DNA of 9,390 nucleotides from Deltaproteobacteria bacterium (GTDB lineage: Bacteria; Desulfobacterota; B13-G15). How positions within the stretch are numbered: position 1 is the first letter of the stretch; every line of letters begins with the position of its first letter. The stretch lies in contig QMLA01000020.1 in assembly GCA_003646585.1 (NCBI GenBank), positions 1-9,390 on the forward strand. Direction: 5' to 3'. The notes under the pieces were generated by a model. That model did not search any database and was not told where the DNA came from. It saw only the letters and a program-made list of their open reading frames with translations. Positions 1 through 6,215 of this stretch are shown here, piece by piece. A program made the position numbers and the translations under genes.

Positions 1-87
1 CATGTAAAGCAAGGGCTCGAATTCAAGTTCGTGCAGAGGGTCGAGGAGGCCGTCGAGATAGCCCTTTCGGGGAACGGTGAGCGATGA
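1..87 (+). CDS. lon: Lon protease, C-terminal end (partial)
   Basis: Only the last 28 codons are present, in frame 1, ending in TGA at 85-87. The tail HVKQGLEFKFVQRVEEAVEI fits the end of the Lon proteolytic domain, where a segment of the type 'IP..V...L.....V..IEEVL..AL' follows the last catalytic residues (E. coli Lon ends IPDNVIADLDIHPVKRIEEV...). Lon is an ATP-dependent cytoplasmic serine-lysine protease that degrades misfolded and regulatory proteins. The stop overlaps the next gene's start (ATGA), so the two are very likely translated from one message. The catalytic Ser-Lys dyad and AAA+ domain lie outside the window, so the call rests on a short but characteristic stretch. Another protein with a Lon-type protease domain is the main alternative. 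Confidence 0.72.
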   Translation, partial: HVKQGLEFKFVQRVEEAVEIALSGNGER

Positions 88-1280
88 GGATCCTGCTTTT
101 TGCCGGCAAAGGAGGGGTCGGAAAGACCAGTATAGCGGCGGCAACGGGACTGGCGGCTTCAAGGAGGGGATTGAAGACCATAGTCATCTCCCTTGACAGC
201 GCCCATAACCTTTCGGATGCCTTTGAGCTCGGTCAGGAGCTCTTCGACGTCAAGGGCGAACCCTTGGAGATACTTCCCAACCTCTGGGTCCAGGAGATAA
301 ACATCCAGGAAGAGATAAAGCGCCACTGGGCGGAAGTTCACAGCTACATTGCGGCCCTTTTCAAGGCCTCAGGGGTCAAGGAGATCCTCGCCGAGGAACT
401 GGCGATTTTGCCCGGGATGGAGGAGGTGTCCGGCCTCCTTTACATAAACAGCTATGCCAGGCGGGGGACCTATGACCTCATAGTGCTCGATTGTGCCCCT
501 ACGGGGGAGGCCATAAGGTTTGTGAGCCTTCCGACGATCTTCGAGTGGTACATGAAGAAGTTCTTCAACCTCGAGAGGAAGATCGCCAGGGTTGTGGGAC
601 CCCTGGTGGAAAGGCTTTACAATGTCCCCATGCCCGAGGACAGGTGTTTTGACGCTGTGGAGGAACTCTTTCGGAGGCTGGAGGGGGTGGAAAATCTGCT
701 TGGGGATTCAAGCATCACCTCGGTTCGCCTGGTGACCAATCCCGAAAAGATCGTAGTCAAGGAGACCCAGAGGGCCTTCCTCTACTTTTCCCTTTATGGG
801 CTGTGTGTGGATGGGGTCCTTGTGAACAAGGTCCTGCCCGAAGGGGTGAGTGACGACTTTTTCCAGCAGTGGCAGTTCCTGCAGGGAAGGTATATATCGG
901 AGCTTGAGGAATATTTTTCGCCCGTTCCGGTGTTCAAACTCCCCCTTTACAGCCAGGAGGTGAAGGGGATCGAGAGCCTCGAGAGGGTGGCCGAGGATCT
1001 CTACGGGGATCGGGACCCCACCGAGGTCTTCCACAGGGAGCCACCTTACAGGTTCCACAAGGAGGACGGGCTTTACAGGCTCCAGGTGAAGATGCCCTTT
1101 GTCGGAAAGGACGAGGTGGAATTGAGCAAGCGGGGTGACGAGCTGATAATCAGGATCGGGGTCTTCAAAAGGCATGTGATCCTCCCAAAGAGCATTTCCG
1201 GCCTCACCCCCACGGGGGCCAAACTCCAAGGGGACATCCTTACCATTACCTTTGAAAGGAGGGACGATGGTCGGAGCTAA
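84..1280 (+). CDS. ArsA/Get3-family ATPase with C-terminal Hsp20-like domain
   Basis: A 398-residue ATPase of the SIMIBI class (ArsA/TRC40/Get3). It has the deviant Walker A GKGGVGKT at residues 8-15, a switch I segment DSAHNLSDAF at 38-47 (the family usually has DPAHN), and Walker B/switch II YDLIVLDCAPTGE at 130-142. From about 323 to 391 it carries a beta-rich domain (YRLQVKMPF, ELIIRIG, HVILPKSI, DILTITF) that matches the small-heat-shock-like domain appended to many bacterial ArsA homologs. There is one ATPase half, as in Get3, not the tandem pair of arsenite-pump ArsA. I see no CxxC zinc motif of eukaryotic Get3. No arsB or arsR lies nearby, so a role in client handling or membrane-protein targeting is more likely than arsenite export. 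That is inference. It starts at ATG 84, overlapping the lon stop, and overlaps the next gene by 14 nt. Confidence 0.93.
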   Translation: MRILLFAGKGGVGKTSIAAATGLAASRRGLKTIVISLDSAHNLSDAFELGQELFDVKGEPLEILPNLWVQEINIQEEIKRHWAEVHSYIAALFKASGVKEILAEELAILPGMEEVSGLLYINSYARRGTYDLIVLDCAPTGEAIRFVSLPTIFEWYMKKFFNLERKIARVVGPLVERLYNVPMPEDRCFDAVEELFRRLEGVENLLGDSSITSVRLVTNPEKIVVKETQRAFLYFSLYGLCVDGVLVNKVLPEGVSDDFFQQWQFLQGRYISELEEYFSPVPVFKLPLYSQEVKGIESLERVAEDLYGDRDPTEVFHREPPYRFHKEDGLYRLQVKMPFVGKDEVELSKRGDELIIRIGVFKRHVILPKSISGLTPTGAKLQGDILTITFERRDDGRS

Positions 1281-1485
1281 GAGGCAAGAAAGAAGGGGCT
1301 TTGAATGTCCCATGGCCAGGCTGTGGGAGAGGATCGGCAGGCTCAGGGATCGTCGGTCTCCCTTTTGGGATCATCTGACCAATGCCAAGATCGAGGTCCT
1401 GGAGGCGATAAAGTCGCTGCTTGAGGAGAAGATCCAGAAGATCAAGGCCCAGAGGGAGGAGCTGACCAAGATAGAAGTGGAATAG
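1267..1485 (+). CDS. small charged helical protein of unknown function
   Basis: A 72-residue protein I do not recognise with certainty. I place the start at ATG 1267 because AAGGAGGG lies at 1257-1263 just upstream; an in-frame TTG at 1252 has no ribosome site. The N-terminal third is basic (AKRQERRGFE, RLRDRR). The middle has FWDHLTNAKIEVLEAIKSLL, and the C-terminal third is a heptad-like amphipathic helix (LLEEKIQKIKAQREELTKIE) that could form a coiled coil. There are no signal peptide, membrane segment or metal-site motifs; one cysteine. The gene overlaps the ATPase gene by 14 nt and ends 4 nt before kdsB. Its position inside a lon-ATPase operon suggests a partner or adaptor of the Hsp20-fused ATPase, but nothing in the sequence proves this. 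Confidence 0.75.
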   Translation: MVGAKRQERRGFECPMARLWERIGRLRDRRSPFWDHLTNAKIEVLEAIKSLLEEKIQKIKAQREELTKIEVE

Positions 1486-1489
1486 GCCC

Positions 1490-2209
1490 TTGAAGAAGGC
1501 GGTGATCATCCCCGCCCGTTACGGTTCTTCCCGTTTGCCCGGAAAACCTCTCATTCGCCTCAAGGGGAAACCCCTTGTTCAGTATGCCTTTGAGATTGCC
1601 CGAAGCACATCGGCAGAAGTCGTCCTTGTGGCCACCGATGACGAAAGGATCCTTCAGACCGTCAGGGGGTTCGGGGGGGATGCGGTGATGACCTCCCCCG
1701 ATCATCCCTCTGGGACCGACAGGGTGGCGGAGGTGATAAGGGAGATGGAGGTGGAGCTTGTCGTTAACCTTCAATGCGACGAACCTCTCCTTGAGCCCCG
1801 CTACATAGAGGAGCTTTTTGAGGCCTTTGGGGATCCGAGGGTCCAGATGGCGACCTTGGTGGGGCCCCTGTCGCAGCAACAATGGCTTGATCCCAATACG
1901 GTAAAGGTGGTGAGGGACAGGGAAGGCTTTGCCCTTTACTTTTCAAGGGCCCCCATCCCCTATCCGAGGGATGGAGGGGGACCCCGCGAGGGGGTCTACT
2001 GGAGGCACATCGGGGTCTATGCTTACAGGAAAGAGACCCTCTTGACCCTCACTTCCCTTCCCCCATCGCCCCTTGAGGAAGAGGAAAAACTCGAACAATT
2101 GAGGGCCCTTGAAAACGGCATAAGGATATTCACGGTCATATGCCCCCACAGGTCCCCCTCGATTGACACCGAGGAGGACCTGCGGAAGGTTATGGAGCTT
2201 TTGCCCTAA
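1490..2209 (+). CDS. kdsB: 3-deoxy-manno-octulosonate cytidylyltransferase (CMP-Kdo synthetase)
   Basis: A 239-residue cytoplasmic nucleotidyltransferase that activates Kdo with CTP to CMP-Kdo for lipid A-core assembly. Signatures in order: IPARYGSSRLPGKPL (7-21, CTP-binding loop), VATDDERI (47-54), HPSGTDRVAE (72-81), NLQCDEPLL (93-101, metal-binding Asp), FSRAPIPYPR (151-160), YWRHIGVYAYR (170-180), LEQLRALENG (201-210) and SIDTEEDL (224-231). Length is close to the usual 245-250. The family normally reads QGDEP; here a cysteine replaces the glycine. The start is a TTG at 1490, chosen because it puts MKKAVIIPAR where family members begin; the ribosome site is weak, so coupling to the upstream gene 4 nt away is likely. 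Its stop overlaps the stop of the convergent regulator gene. kdsA and other LPS genes are not in view. Confidence 0.95.
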   Translation: MKKAVIIPARYGSSRLPGKPLIRLKGKPLVQYAFEIARSTSAEVVLVATDDERILQTVRGFGGDAVMTSPDHPSGTDRVAEVIREMEVELVVNLQCDEPLLEPRYIEELFEAFGDPRVQMATLVGPLSQQQWLDPNTVKVVRDREGFALYFSRAPIPYPRDGGGPREGVYWRHIGVYAYRKETLLTLTSLPPSPLEEEEKLEQLRALENGIRIFTVICPHRSPSIDTEEDLRKVMELLP

Positions 2210-2991
2210 GATCCGGTGTAGCCGAGTTTCTGAGAGGCCTTAAGCCCCGCCTCCTTAAGAAGAGGGACGATCTCCTCCTCTATCCTCTCATTGGTGAGCC
2301 TAAAGGCAGGGGCCTGGACCGATATCCCGGCGATGACCCTCTTGGTGTAATCCCTCACCGGGACCGCGACACACCTCACCCCTTCCTCATACTCCTCATC
2401 ATCGACCGCATAGCCCTTCTCCCTGACTTCCTGAAGGTGCTGCAGGAAGGTCTCCTTTTCGGTGATGGTGTTGGAGGTGAAGGCCTTCACCCCCTTCCAG
2501 TCGATGATCCTCTCCACTTCGGACTGGGACTTGTAGGCAAGCTGCACCTTCCCCGCGGCGGATGCATAAGCGGGAATCCTCCAGCCAGCCCTGCACGCAA
2601 CCCTAACCATCTGACTGGCCTCCACCACATCGAGGTACACGATCCACTGATCCCTTAGGACCGCAAGGCCTGCATTTTCATCGCACCTCTCAACAACCTC
2701 CTCCAGGATGGGCTTTATCTGCTTGACCAGGTTCATCTGCCTGAGATAGTTCTGGGCGAGCTCGAGGATCTTCAAACCAAGACGGTAATTCTCGGTCTCC
2801 TTGTTTTGCTCAACATAACCCTTGGTTTCAAGGGTGGCCAAAAGCCTGAAAATGTTATTCTTGTGAAGATTAAGCCTCCTGGAAAGCTCGCTCACTCCAA
2901 GTTCATCGCCCTCCCTGCCAAGCTCCTCCAGGACCGCCAGGGCATGGGCCACCGATTTGATCACATAACTGGATTTCTCCCGCCGGGCCAT
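2206..2991 (-). CDS. IclR-family transcriptional regulator
   Basis: A 261-residue regulator with the two-domain IclR layout. A winged helix-turn-helix spans about residues 10-70 (KSVAHALAVLEELG; LGVSELSRRLNLHKNNIFRL as the HTH; LETKGYVEQN...YRLG as the wing). The C-terminal GAF-like effector domain runs about 80-255, with GWRIPAYASAAGK (136-148), the REKGYAVDDEEYEEGVRCVA region (190-209) and AGISVQAPAFRLT (221-233). These proteins bind small organic acids, sugars or aromatics and act as dimers or tetramers. The ATG has AGGAGG four bases upstream (2996-3001 on this strand). It is divergent from the radical-SAM operon, which makes that operon and itself the most likely targets. The effector cannot be read from sequence. 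At its 3' end it overlaps kdsB by 4 nt, so no terminator lies between them. Confidence 0.95.
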   Translation of the reverse strand: MARREKSSYVIKSVAHALAVLEELGREGDELGVSELSRRLNLHKNNIFRLLATLETKGYVEQNKETENYRLGLKILELAQNYLRQMNLVKQIKPILEEVVERCDENAGLAVLRDQWIVYLDVVEASQMVRVACRAGWRIPAYASAAGKVQLAYKSQSEVERIIDWKGVKAFTSNTITEKETFLQHLQEVREKGYAVDDEEYEEGVRCVAVPVRDYTKRVIAGISVQAPAFRLTNERIEEEIVPLLKEAGLKASQKLGYTGS

Positions 2992-3014
2992 TTTTCCTCC
3001 TCCTTCCGCAGTGA

Positions 3015-3026
3015 TATAACGTTATA
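3015..3026. promoter_or_regulatory. 12-bp perfect dyad, candidate IclR-family operator
   Basis: TATAACGTTATA is a perfect palindrome centred 30 bp upstream of the IclR-family start codon, in the regulator's leader. IclR-type regulators often bind short dyads with an AACGTT-like centre, so an autoregulatory site is plausible. It also contains -10-like hexamers for the minus strand (TATAAC), so it could be a promoter element instead. Confidence 0.4.
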
Positions 3027-3038
3027 CATCTGTGCTAT

Positions 3039-3067
3039 AAGGTATTTCCTGTTCGCCATGCTGTCAA
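3039..3067 (-). promoter_or_regulatory. candidate promoter of the IclR-family gene
   Basis: On the minus strand a perfect -35 box TTGACA (3067-3062) is followed after 17 bp by a poor -10 TACCTT (3044-3039). A better-looking TTATAG lies slightly further on but gives a spacer of 21 bp. Transcription would start around 3030, just before the TATAACGTTATA dyad, leaving a leader of roughly 40 nt. Confidence 0.35.
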
Positions 3068-3090
3068 GTCAGGTTTTAAGGGGGGATTCG

Positions 3091-3101
3091 AAACGACGTT
3101 T
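3091..3101. promoter_or_regulatory. second dyad AAACG-A-CGTTT, candidate operator
   Basis: An 11-bp dyad with a single central base, sharing the AACG/CGTT half-site character of the palindrome at 3015-3026. It lies upstream of the candidate -35 of the radical-SAM operon. It sits within a larger imperfect hairpin whose outer arms are AAGGGG (3078-3083) and CCCCTT (3113-3118). A role as an IclR-family binding site is inferred from position and half-site likeness. Confidence 0.33.
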
Positions 3102-3116
3102 ACCGCCGTTCGCCCC

Positions 3117-3145
3117 TTGGGGTTTTAAAATGGATACTATAAAAT
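3117..3145 (+). promoter_or_regulatory. candidate promoter of the radical-SAM operon
   Basis: A weak -35 TTGGGG (3117-3122) and a good -10 TAAAAT (3140-3145) are separated by 17 bp. Start would fall near 3152, giving a leader of about 95 nt that includes the hairpin at 3157-3179. The weak -35 fits a regulated promoter. Confidence 0.4.
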
Positions 3146-3156
3146 GGGAGGGTCTG

Positions 3157-3179
3157 CAAGGGGTGGGTTTTTCCCCTTG
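3157..3179 (+). other. leader hairpin of the radical-SAM operon
   Basis: CAAGGGG (3157-3163) pairs with CCCCTTG (3173-3179) around a 9-nt loop, TGGGTTTTT. The CCCC arm can instead pair with GGGG at 3184-3187, so two structures exclude each other. There is no T-run after the stem, so it is not a standard intrinsic terminator. Possible roles are message stability or leader control; it may also be chance in G-rich sequence. Confidence 0.3.
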
Positions 3180-3248
3180 GCATGGGGAGATCAGGTGTGA
3201 TAAAAAAGATCAAATGGGTTTCAGAAAATGTCCCTGAAGGAGGGGAGG

Positions 3249-4676
3249 ATGGAGGTTCTCCAGAAGATTAAGGATTATGCTTACAGGAAGGCTGTAGAGC
3301 AGATCGTGTCCCTTTTGAGGAAGGTGGACGATCAGAAGATCCTCCAGATGCTCTCCATTGCCAAGATGCTCACTAATGATCCTGAGGTAAAGAGGGCCAT
3401 AGAGGGGATAAAGCGGTTCGTGCAGACCGATCATCCCGCCAAACAGCTTTTTTACAGGATCATCAATTATCTCCCCTATGAGAATTGTGTGAAGATATTC
3501 TGGACCCTCTTTAACAACGGCTGGTTTATCGGTGGTAAGAAGAGGGACGCCTTCGAGAAGGAGCACGGTTACAGGCCTCCTTTTGTCCTCATTTTGAGTC
3601 CGACCATGAGGTGCAATCTGCGCTGCAAGGGTTGTTACACCCTCGGCTATGGCAGGAAGTATGAGCTTGAGTATGAGGTTGTGGACAGGATCCTCAAGGA
3701 ATGTGAGGATCTTGGGATTTATTTCGTGACCGTCCTTGGCGGGGAACCCCTGATGTATCCCCATCTCTTCAGGATGATAGAGGAACATCCTGATATCTTC
3801 TTTCAGGTTTACACCAATGGGACGTTGGTGAACAGGGAGGTTGCGAAGAGGTTTTCGGAGCTGGGCAATGTCTTAGTGATCATAAGCATAGAGGGCGATC
3901 AGGAGGAGACCGACGCCTGGCGGGGCAAGGGTGTATACAAGAGGATCCTTCAGGCCTTCGATAACCTCAGGGAGCATCGGGTCCTCATAGGCACCTCTTC
4001 CACCGTCACCCGTTATAATGTCGAAAAGGTCTCCTCCTTCGAGTTCATCGATGAGCTGATTGAGCTCGGGTCTTTCGTCCAGAATTATTTCCTCTATGTC
4101 CCGGTGAACGGTCAGGCGGATTTCTCCCTCATGGTCACCCCTGAGCAGAGGGATCTTTTGAGGAGGCGGGTGATAGCCGTAAGAAACACCAGGCCCATCT
4201 TCATCATGGATTTCTGGAACGATGGTCCCTATGTGGGAGGGTGTATAGCTGGGGGGAGGCGTTACTTTCATATTAACGCCAAAGGCGATATCGAGCCCTG
4301 TGTGTATACCCATATAGCCGTGGATAACATCCGCAACACGACCATAGCCCAGGCTTTAAACAGCAAGCTCTTCAGGGCCATAAGGGCGAGACAGCCCCAC
4401 AATCCTAACCATCTGCGTCCCTGTATGATCATCGATAACCCCCATGTCATGAGGGAGATCATCCAGGAGACCCAGCCTTACTTCACCCATCCGGGGGCAG
4501 AGGAGATTTACACCGAGAAGGCACCGCTTATGGACGAGTACGCGGCCCGTTGGGGCGAGTATGCCGACAGGATCTGGGCCGAGGAGTACAGGGACGGCAA
4601 GCGCGTCGTGGATTACTGGCCTGAGGGGCAGGAAGTCCGGCCTTCCATCTGTGGATCGATAGGCGTGGTCCAGTGA
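3249..4676 (+). CDS. radical SAM enzyme with N-terminal helical extension and auxiliary-cluster cysteines
   Basis: I place the start at ATG 3249 (475 residues) because AGGAGG at 3238-3243 gives 5-nt spacing; ATG 3228 in frame has no ribosome site. Residues 1-110 form a charged, helical extension. The radical-SAM core begins at LSPTMRCNLRCKGCY (116-130), with C122, C126 and C129 in the CX3CX2C motif for the [4Fe-4S]-SAM cluster, then VLGGEPL (162-168, the GGE motif) and YTNGTLV (188-194). The C-terminal part has GGCIAGGRRYFHINAKGDIE with C332 and C351, and a further C392 in RPCMIIDNPHVM, resembling a SPASM/twitch-like auxiliary cluster site. Family members with this tail are widespread in anaerobes but mostly uncharacterised to my knowledge. 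It overlaps the following B12 enzyme gene by GTGA, so the two are co-translated. The substrate is unknown; peptide or lipid modification are both open. Confidence 0.9.
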   Translation: MEVLQKIKDYAYRKAVEQIVSLLRKVDDQKILQMLSIAKMLTNDPEVKRAIEGIKRFVQTDHPAKQLFYRIINYLPYENCVKIFWTLFNNGWFIGGKKRDAFEKEHGYRPPFVLILSPTMRCNLRCKGCYTLGYGRKYELEYEVVDRILKECEDLGIYFVTVLGGEPLMYPHLFRMIEEHPDIFFQVYTNGTLVNREVAKRFSELGNVLVIISIEGDQEETDAWRGKGVYKRILQAFDNLREHRVLIGTSSTVTRYNVEKVSSFEFIDELIELGSFVQNYFLYVPVNGQADFSLMVTPEQRDLLRRRVIAVRNTRPIFIMDFWNDGPYVGGCIAGGRRYFHINAKGDIEPCVYTHIAVDNIRNTTIAQALNSKLFRAIRARQPHNPNHLRPCMIIDNPHVMREIIQETQPYFTHPGAEEIYTEKAPLMDEYAARWGEYADRIWAEEYRDGKRVVDYWPEGQEVRPSICGSIGVVQ

Positions 4677-6076
4677 AGGTGTTGCTCCTTCAGCCTCCCT
4701 CGCGGGCCCTGGGGTTCGGGGACATGATCCGGGCCGAACCCTTGGGGCTTGAGGCCATTGCGGGGAATCTCGAAGGGCACGAAGTCCAAATCCGCGACCT
4801 GAGGATTGAGGGAAGGGAAGGGCTCCTGGAGGTCCTTGAGGCCTTCAGGCCCCGGGTTTGTGGCATAAGTTGTTCCTGGACCACGGATCAACCGAAGGTC
4901 CAGAGGCTTGCCTCCCTCATAAAGGAGAGGCTTCCCGACTGCCTCCTGGTGGTGGGTGGGATTCACGCCTCGCTCTGTCCCGATTCCTTCCGCAAGCCGG
5001 TGGATGCCGTCGTTGTGGGAGAGGGGGAGGAAACCTTCAGGGAACTTCTGCAGGGAAACGGGGATCCGTGGGAGATACCCGGGATCTTCTGGGTAGAGAA
5101 TCCCCAAGCGTTTAGGCCCCGGGAGTTCGTCCCGGACCTCGATTCCCTTCCCATGCCCCGAAGGGTCCGCTATCCAGGAGTGGGCTATTACATGGGTTTT
5201 CAACGTCCGCTGGCCCTCCTTGAGACCTCCAGGGGCTGTCCCTTCAGGTGTACCTTTTGTGCGGTATGGCCCTTCTACAAGGGGACCTTCAGGGTGAAGA
5301 GTCCCGAGCGGGTGGTTGAGGAACTGGCCCTGGTTCCGGATCCCTTTATACTGTTTGTCGATGACAACTTCATGGCCGATCCCGAAAGATGCGAAGAGAT
5401 AGCACGGCTCATTGAGCGTCGAGGGATCAGGAAGCGTTACACTTTGCAGGCCCGAAGCGATTCCATTGTGAAGCATCGCGAACTGCTCAAACTGTGGAAG
5501 GCCATAGGCCTTAAGGCCATATTTGTGGGCTTTGAGGGGTTCAGGGATGAGGACCTCAGGAGGCTTCGCAAGGGCACAGCCGTCCGGGTAAATGACGAGG
5601 CCGTGGAGATCCTCAGGTCCTTGGGAATAGAGCTATGGGCCTCCTTTATCGTCGATCCCTCCTTTGGCCCGGAGGATTTTCAGGGGTTGAGGGAATACGT
5701 GAGGTCACGGGGGATCAAGCAGGCGTCCTTTTCAGTCCTGACCCCCCTTCCCGGCACAAGGCTCTTTGAGGAGCTGAAGGAAAGGATAACGACCTGCGAT
5801 TATGAGCTCTTTGACATAGCCCATGCGGTCTTGCAGACGCGTCTGCCCCTTGAGGAGTTTTACCGCCAGTTCTGTTCCCTCTATGGAGAGGTCTATTCGG
5901 CCTGGAAGCTGATAGGGGAGGGGTTTTTGGCATGGTTTAGGGGATTTCCCCTGCAGGGCCTGATACGGATGCTCCTTTCGGCCAAGAGGCTTTCTTCACC
6001 CTCCTTTTACCTTAAGGCCCATGGACTCAGTCCCCTTCAAGCACGATCCTCTCCCGAGCGAGGTCGAGCCGCTTGA
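4673..6076 (+). CDS. B12-binding domain radical SAM protein
   Basis: A 467-residue enzyme of the cobalamin-dependent radical-SAM class. An N-terminal Rossmann-like B12-binding domain (about 1-135) shows KVLLLQPPS at the start, PLGLEAIAGNLE (23-34), VCGISCSWT (62-70), VVGGIHASLCPDSF (93-106) and DAVVVGEGEETFREL (111-125). The radical-SAM core begins LETSRGCPFRCTFC (183-196), with C189, C193 and C196, followed by RVKSPERVVEEL (207-218) and FVDDNFMADPERCEEIA. The usual DxHxxG base-on motif is absent, as is common in this class. The tail from about 378 (DIAHAVLQTRLPLEEFY, then an aromatic amphipathic segment) recalls the lipid-acting HpnR/GrsA-type methylase and cyclase group, but also other members. 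It starts with GTG overlapping the upstream TGA. Its last 50 nt overlap the convergent cooT-like gene. Reaction and substrate cannot be named. Confidence 0.92.
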   Translation: MKVLLLQPPSRALGFGDMIRAEPLGLEAIAGNLEGHEVQIRDLRIEGREGLLEVLEAFRPRVCGISCSWTTDQPKVQRLASLIKERLPDCLLVVGGIHASLCPDSFRKPVDAVVVGEGEETFRELLQGNGDPWEIPGIFWVENPQAFRPREFVPDLDSLPMPRRVRYPGVGYYMGFQRPLALLETSRGCPFRCTFCAVWPFYKGTFRVKSPERVVEELALVPDPFILFVDDNFMADPERCEEIARLIERRGIRKRYTLQARSDSIVKHRELLKLWKAIGLKAIFVGFEGFRDEDLRRLRKGTAVRVNDEAVEILRSLGIELWASFIVDPSFGPEDFQGLREYVRSRGIKQASFSVLTPLPGTRLFEELKERITTCDYELFDIAHAVLQTRLPLEEFYRQFCSLYGEVYSAWKLIGEGFLAWFRGFPLQGLIRMLLSAKRLSSPSFYLKAHGLSPLQARSSPERGRAA

Positions 6077-6215
6077 AGCGTCCCTTGACGGTCCGCTGTT
6101 CCCCGAAGATGTTCACCATGAAGATCTTTCCGTCCTCGGGCCTGATGAGGTAAACGGCCTCAAGGAGCAGTTCCTCTTTGCCATCCCTGTCGATGTAAAC
6201 GTTGGCCTCACACAT
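6027..6215 (-). CDS. cooT: CooT-family nickel-binding protein
   Basis: A 62-residue protein whose start MCEANVY and later segment IFMVNIFGEQRTVKGRFKRL match the CooT family: short beta-rich homodimers in which Cys2, next to the start methionine, binds nickel at the dimer interface. In Rhodospirillum rubrum CooT helps nickel delivery to carbon monoxide dehydrogenase; homologs occur in many anaerobes without an adjacent cooS. Cys2 is present here. AAGGAG lies 7 nt before the ATG, and the gene starts inside the preceding DUF3842 frame (8-nt overlap), so it is last in the operon. Its 3' end overlaps the convergent B12 radical-SAM gene by 50 nt, leaving no room for a terminator. The nickel client is not in the window. 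Confidence 0.88.
   Translation of the reverse strand: MCEANVYIDRDGKEELLLEAVYLIRPEDGKIFMVNIFGEQRTVKGRFKRLDLARERIVLEGD

Noticed and set aside
708..1313. 201-codon minus-strand open frame opposite the ArsA-type gene
   Set aside because: No motifs, and it runs against the intact ATPase and Hsp20-like domains.
3228..3248. Upstream in-frame ATG at 3228 as start of the first radical-SAM gene
   Set aside because: No ribosome site precedes it, while AGGAGG at 3238-3243 sits at good spacing before ATG 3249.
3249..4676. Identification of the first radical-SAM protein as a tetraether (Tes-type) synthase
   Set aside because: The core motif (CNLRCKGC) and the arrangement of auxiliary cysteines do not match what I recall of Tes; only a loose lipid-modification hypothesis is kept.
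4613..5476. 287-codon minus-strand open frame opposite the B12 radical-SAM gene
   Set aside because: It has no recognisable domain and is a shadow of a strongly supported gene with intact motifs.
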